This document shows positions 60,479-64,000 of a stretch of 64,000 nt of DNA, one piece after another. The DNA is from Streptomyces sp. R21 (GTDB lineage Bacteria; Actinomycetota; Actinomycetes; Streptomycetales; Streptomycetaceae). The stretch spans positions 2,728,001 to 2,792,000 of the forward strand of contig NZ_CP163435.1 in the NCBI RefSeq assembly GCF_041051975.1. Reading direction: 5' to 3'. The stretch's first letter is position 1. Every line of letters starts with the position of its first letter. Both the position numbers and the translations under genes were made by a program. The notes beneath the pieces are model-generated. The model was not told the DNA's origin, did no database searches, and saw nothing but the letters and a program-made list of their open reading frames with translations.

Positions 60479-60655
60479 ATGGACGCATTCACCGCAGGAC
60501 TTCTGCAGCGCATAAGGGCGACCGAGTCCGACCTGACGCGGGCTCGCGAAACCGGCGACGACTTCCTCGCGGAGGTCGAGCAGGCCGAGCTCGACGACCT
60601 GCACCGCCTTGCCGCCGAGCACGGTGTGGAGGTCGGCGCCGCGTCACGCGTCTGA
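60479..60655 (+). CDS. 58-aa hypothetical protein
   Basis: MDAFTAGLLQRIRATESDLTRARETGDDFLAEVEQAELDDLHRLAAEHGVEVGAASRV: a soluble, strongly helical, acidic protein preceded by GACGAGGG 9 nt before its ATG. A single helix-turn-helix hairpin or coiled coil is expected. It is found next to cutRS in other Streptomyces from memory (not checked). Function unknown. It is followed by a strong hairpin. Confidence 0.8.
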   Translation: MDAFTAGLLQRIRATESDLTRARETGDDFLAEVEQAELDDLHRLAAEHGVEVGAASRV

Positions 60656-60669
60656 GCAGTTCGCACGAA

Positions 60670-60708
60670 AGCGGGGCCCCGGCATCGATCCAGTGCCGGG
60701 GCCCCGCT
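60670..60708. terminator. Bidirectional hairpin
   Basis: A perfect 15-bp stem (AGCGGGGCCCCGGCA at 60670-60684, complement at 60694-60708) with a 9-nt loop lies between the 58-aa gene and the convergent inositol monophosphatase gene. Confidence 0.88.
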
Positions 60709-60770
60709 GGTTTCGCCGTGTGTTGCTGGGCTCGTCGTGCGGGCTTCGTCCAGGCTTGTTCTACGGCCTG

Positions 60771-61586
60771 TCAGTCGTGCCAGGCGCCGAACTCCTCCAG
60801 GAGCCGCTGGAGGGGTTCGAAGACGCCCGGGGTGGCTGCCACCGCCAGATCGCGTGCGGGGCGCTCTCCGGGGCGTCCACCGGTCAGGGCGCCCGCCTCG
60901 CGGGCGATCAGGTCGCCCGCCGCGAGGTCCCAGGGGTTGAGACCCCGCTCGTAGTAGCCGTCCAGGCGGCCCGCCGCCACGTCGCACAGGTCGACCGCCG
61001 CCGAGCCGCCCCGCCGGATGTCGCGCAGCAGGGGGATCAGCCGCTGGACGACGTCGGCCTGGTGGACGCGGACCTCGTGGACGTAGTTGAAGCCGGTCGA
61101 GACGAGGGCCTGGTCCAGGGGCGGCGCCGGGCGGCAGGCCAGCCGGCGCTCCCCCTCCCAGGCCCCGGTGGCCCAGGCACCGCCGCCGCGCACGGCGTGG
61201 AACGTCTCGCCGCGCATCGGCACCGCGACGACGCCTACGACCCGCTCGCCGTCCTGCTCGGCCGCGATGGACACCGACCAGGTCGGCAGCCCGTACAGGT
61301 AGTTGACCGTGCCGTCGAGCGGGTCGATGACCCAGCGGATGCCGCTGGTGCCCTCCGACGAGGCGCCCTCCTCACCGAGGAAGCCGTCGTCGGGCCGCTG
61401 CTCGGAGATGAGGTCGGTGATCAGCTTCTCGGCGGCGATGTCCATCTCGGTCACGACGTCGATCGGGCTGGACTTCGTCGCGGCGACGGCGAGGTCGGCC
61501 GGGCGTCCGTCCCGCAGCAGTTCACCGGCCCTGCGGGCGGCCTCCTGGGCGAGCTGGAGCAGTTCGGCGTGCAGGGGCTCGGTCAC
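60771..61586 (-). CDS. Inositol monophosphatase family protein
   Basis: A 271-aa SuhB/IMPase enzyme. Metal sites are FLGEEG (Glu), WVIDPLDGTVNYLYGLP (DPLDGT) and ERGLNPWDLAAGDLIAREAGA (WD). GTG start with CAAGGAGAAC upstream. It dephosphorylates inositol-1-phosphate, or another sugar phosphate such as histidinol or fructose-1,6-bisphosphate in related enzymes; sequence alone cannot tell. It lies downstream of ferrochelatase on the same strand with 174 bp between, so it is probably separately transcribed. Confidence 0.93.
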   Translation of the reverse strand: MTEPLHAELLQLAQEAARRAGELLRDGRPADLAVAATKSSPIDVVTEMDIAAEKLITDLISEQRPDDGFLGEEGASSEGTSGIRWVIDPLDGTVNYLYGLPTWSVSIAAEQDGERVVGVVAVPMRGETFHAVRGGGAWATGAWEGERRLACRPAPPLDQALVSTGFNYVHEVRVHQADVVQRLIPLLRDIRRGGSAAVDLCDVAAGRLDGYYERGLNPWDLAAGDLIAREAGALTGGRPGERPARDLAVAATPGVFEPLQRLLEEFGAWHD

Positions 61587-61760
61587 GGTTCTCCTTGGAC
61601 GGGCGTTGGGGACGGACGCGACGAAGGGCGCAGCGACCGGCACCGGCAATCAGCGGTGAACGCAGCGCATCAGCGCGGGCAGGCCACCTCACCGGCAGCC
61701 CGGCGGCGCGGCCGGCCCACCGCGCGGGCCGCGCGTCGGCGGGCCGTACGCGCGCGTGCG

Positions 61761-62888
61761 TCACGCGTACGGGCTGTCGGCGCCCGCGGCGGCCGGCTTC
61801 GGGGCGCGGGACGGGCAGCAGCCGACCGGGCAGAGGTCGTGGCTGGCGCCCAGGGCGCCGAGCGCGCACGGGGTCACCCGCCGCCCGCTCTCGGCCGCCG
61901 CACGCTCCAGGACGAGGTCACGGACCGCGGCGGCGAACCGGGGGTCGGCGCCCACGGTGGCCGAGCGGCGCACCGGCAGGCCGAGCTCCTCCGCCTTGGC
62001 CTTCGCCTCCGTGTCGAGGTCGTACAGGACCTCCATGTGGTCCGAGACGAACCCGATGGGCGCCATCACGACGGCCGGGACCCCGGCGCCGTGCAGCTCC
62101 TCCAGGTGGTCACAGATGTCGGGCTCCAGCCAGGGGATGTGCGGGGCCCCGGAGCGCGACTGGTAGGCGAGCCGCCAGGGGTGGTCGATGCCGGTCTCCT
62201 CGCGCACGGCGTCGGCGATCAGCTGGGCGACGTCCAGGTGCTGCTCGACGTATGCACCGCCGTCGCCGTGGCCCTCGACCGGGCCGGAGGTGTCGGCCGC
62301 CGCGTCCGGGATGGAGTGCGTCGTGAAGGCGAGGTGAGCGCCCTCCCGTACGTCCTCGGGGAGTTCGGCGAGGGACTTCAGGACGCCCTCCACCATGGGC
62401 CCTACGAAGCCGGGGTGGTTGAAGTAGTGCCGCAGCTTGTCGACCTTCGGCAGCTCCAGGCCCTCGGCCTCCAGCGTCGCCAGCGACTCCGCGAGGTTCT
62501 CGCGGTACTGGCGGCAGCCCGAGTACGACGCGTACGCGCTGGTGGCGAGGACCAGGATGCGGCGGCGGCCGTCGGCGACCATCTCGCGCAGGGTGTCCGT
62601 CAGGTACGGCGCCCAGTTGCGGTTGCCCCAGTAGACGGGCAGGTCCAGGCCGTGGTCCGCGAAGTCCTTGCGGAGGGCGTCGAGCAGGGCGCGGTTCTGG
62701 TCGTTGATGGGGCTGACCCCGCCGAACAGGAAGTAGTGCTGCCCCACCTCCTTGAGCCGTTCCTTGGGGATGCCGCGCCCACGCGTCACGTTCTCCAGGA
62801 ACGGGACCACGTCGTCCGGGCCTTCGGGGCCGCCGAACGAGAGCAGGAGCAGGGCGTCGTAGGGGGTGGCATCGAGCGCATCTGGCAT
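61761..62888 (-). CDS. hemH: Ferrochelatase (coproporphyrin type)
   Basis: A 375-aa ferrochelatase. Features are [49 protein letters not shown], the metal-site His in [12 protein letters not shown], and a terminal cysteine cluster [22 protein letters not shown] which, with C in [10 protein letters not shown], likely holds a 2Fe-2S cluster as in mycobacterial ferrochelatase. Actinobacteria insert iron into coproporphyrin III (CpfC activity), so cpfC may be the better symbol. An iron-box-like sequence is in its 173-bp upstream region. Confidence 0.95.
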   Translation of the reverse strand: MPDALDATPYDALLLLSFGGPEGPDDVVPFLENVTRGRGIPKERLKEVGQHYFLFGGVSPINDQNRALLDALRKDFADHGLDLPVYWGNRNWAPYLTDTLREMVADGRRRILVLATSAYASYSGCRQYRENLAESLATLEAEGLELPKVDKLRHYFNHPGFVGPMVEGVLKSLAELPEDVREGAHLAFTTHSIPDAAADTSGPVEGHGDGGAYVEQHLDVAQLIADAVREETGIDHPWRLAYQSRSGAPHIPWLEPDICDHLEELHGAGVPAVVMAPIGFVSDHMEVLYDLDTEAKAKAEELGLPVRRSATVGADPRFAAAVRDLVLERAAAESGRRVTPCALGALGASHDLCPVGCCPSRAPKPAAAGADSPYA

Positions 62889-62957
62889 GACTCCGATCCT
62901 GCCACCCGTCGCTGACAGACGGACAACGGCTACGTGACCAGAGGGAACAGGAGTGCG

Positions 62958-62973
62958 TTAGGGTCACCTAACC
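62958..62973. promoter_or_regulatory. Iron-box-like inverted repeat (DmdR/IdeR candidate)
   Basis: GTTAGGGTCACCTAAC is an exact 6-4-6 inverted repeat with the TTAGG/CCTAA half-sites of actinobacterial iron boxes, though shorter than the 19-bp consensus. It lies in the divergent gap 70 bp from the ferrochelatase start and 89 bp from the MFS start, near a TAAGCTGTAT -10-like segment. Confidence 0.55.
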
Positions 62974-63061
62974 CGTAAGCTGTATCGGCAGCCTTGACGC
63001 CTTACCGGAGCCCGTCCGCGCCTGGCGACCGCGCGGACGGACCGAGCCGACCGGAGACCCC

Positions 63062-64000
63062 GTGCCCAGCCCCTACCGCGCCCTGTTCGACGCCCCCGGT
63101 TCCAAGGGCTTCTCCGCCGCCGGCCTCCTCGGCCGTATGCCGCTGTCGATGATGGGCATCGGCGTCGTCACGATGATCTCCCAGCTCACCGGGCGCTATG
63201 GGCTCGCGGGCGCGCTGTCCGCCACCATCGCGCTGGCCGCCGCGGCGATCGGGCCGCAGATCTCACGCCTGGTGGACCAGTACGGGCAGCGGCGGATACT
63301 GCGCCCGGCGACGCTCTTCGCACTCGCCGCGGCGGCCGGGCTGCTGCTCGCCGCGCACTTCGAGTGGCCGGACTGGGTGCTGTTCGTGTGCGCCGCCGGC
63401 ATCGGCTCGGTGCCGAGCCTGGGCGCGATGATCAGGGCCCGCTGGGCGGCCCTCTACCGGGACACTCCGCAGCTGCACACCGCGTACTCGTTCGAGTCCG
63501 TGGTGGACGAGGTCTGCTTCATCTTCGGGCCGATCATCTCCATCGGCCTGTCCACGGTCTGGTTCCCGGAAGCGGGTCCGCTCCTCGCCGCCTGCTTCCT
63601 CGCGGCGGGCGTCTTCTGGCTGACGGCCCAGCGCGCCACCGAACCGGAACCGCATCCACGCACGCACGGCGCGGGCGGTTCGGCACTGCGCTCCCCCGGA
63701 CTCCAGGTCCTGGTGGCCACGTTCGTGGCGACCGGCACCATCTTCGGAGCGGTCGACGTGGTCACCGTGGCCTTCGCGGAGGAGCAGGGCCACAAGGGCG
63801 CGGCCAGTGTCGTCCTCGCGCTCTATGCCGCGGGCTCCTGCGTAGCAGGAGCCGTGTTCGGGCTGCTGCACCTCAAGGGGGCCGCCGAACGCCGGTGGCT
63901 GCTGGGCATATGCACGATGGCCGTGAGTATGATCCCCCTCCTACTGGTCGGAAACTTGCCGTTCCTGGCCGTGGCGCTGTTCGTTGCGGGTCTGTCCATC
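63062..64000 (+). CDS. MFS transporter, 3'-truncated by window edge
   Basis: 313 codons are open to the last base. GTG start with GGAGACC upstream. About nine membrane helices are seen (GLLGRMPLSMMGIGVVTMIS, ALSATIALAAAAIGPQISRLVDQYGQRRILRPATLFALAAAAGLLLA, VLFVCAAGIGSVPSLGAMIRARWAAL, LVATFVATGTIFGAVDVVTVAFA). The helix 2-3 loop DQYGQRRI is the MFS signature. It resembles actinobacterial MFS exporters of unknown substrate. Its promoter shares a gap with ferrochelatase and an iron-box-like repeat. Confidence 0.88.
   Translation, partial: MPSPYRALFDAPGSKGFSAAGLLGRMPLSMMGIGVVTMISQLTGRYGLAGALSATIALAAAAIGPQISRLVDQYGQRRILRPATLFALAAAAGLLLAAHFEWPDWVLFVCAAGIGSVPSLGAMIRARWAALYRDTPQLHTAYSFESVVDEVCFIFGPIISIGLSTVWFPEAGPLLAACFLAAGVFWLTAQRATEPEPHPRTHGAGGSALRSPGLQVLVATFVATGTIFGAVDVVTVAFAEEQGHKGAASVVLALYAAGSCVAGAVFGLLHLKGAAERRWLLGICTMAVSMIPLLLVGNLPFLAVALFVAGLSI

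Noticed and set aside
61587..61760. Small gene between ferrochelatase and inositol monophosphatase
   Set aside because: The 174-bp gap is low-complexity GC-rich sequence without a ribosome site and start in a convincing frame.

Overview
This is a high-GC actinobacterial chromosome segment, almost certainly Streptomyces. Codon third positions are nearly all G/C, GTG starts and 4-bp GTGA/ATGA start-stop overlaps are common, and several typical actinobacterial families are present (SepF-like, DUF3159, DUF3710, DUF4193, DUF6099, CutRS, a coproporphyrin-type ferrochelatase, F420-type LLM oxidoreductase). Identifications rest on reading motifs and family resemblance; no database search was run. Both ends cut genes: a type-B carboxylesterase at the left edge and an MFS transporter at the right edge.

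1-13 kb: after two small genes, a CoA-dependent aromatic acid catabolic region (2130-12414). It has RidA + acyl-CoA dehydrogenase on the minus strand, a benzoate/2-aminobenzoate-CoA ligase-like enzyme + PaaX-type repressor on the plus strand, and a monooxygenase/Old-Yellow-Enzyme fusion + enoyl-CoA hydratase on the minus strand. A sulfate-activation operon (cysC-cysD-cysN) sits in the middle. A 12-bp inverted repeat, TGACTGYCGTCA, lies in front of both catabolic transcription units. 13-18 kb: ornithine carbamoyltransferase and arginine deiminase (arginine deiminase pathway), then an SPFH protein with six 11-residue repeats coupled to a divergent NAD-kinase-like protein.

18-26 kb: a Pnkp-Hen1 RNA repair operon, an LLM oxidoreductase, a 56-aa protein, DUF6099, a cluster of DnaA-box-like sequences, a MazG-type pyrophosphohydrolase + ATPase pair and a SepF-like protein. 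26-31 kb: a 1384-aa nitrate reductase/CPR-type flavoprotein fusion whose linker is made of a dispersed intergenic repeat, followed by a molybdate-binding Mop protein. 31-42 kb: accessory genes, namely a polytopic membrane protein, an RraA-like protein, secreted hydrolases (SGNH hydrolase, PHB-depolymerase-like esterase with CBM2 and a CebR-like operator, GH43 with AbfB), an ECF sigma factor with a Met/His-rich membrane protein, an acyl-CoA ligase and remnants of two decayed genes.

42-64 kb: mostly conserved core. A TRAM/TrmA RNA methyltransferase comes first, then a potassium group (KimA-like permease, 31-aa membrane peptide, two TrkA proteins, KdpDE without KdpFABC). An orphan ABC ATPase and a secreted alginate-lyase-family protein follow, then paaI-dut-DUF3710, DUF3093, DUF4193, the CutRS two-component system, inositol monophosphatase and ferrochelatase. 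From memory, the dut-cutRS-suhB-hemH order resembles the S. coelicolor SCO586x region; that synteny was not checked.
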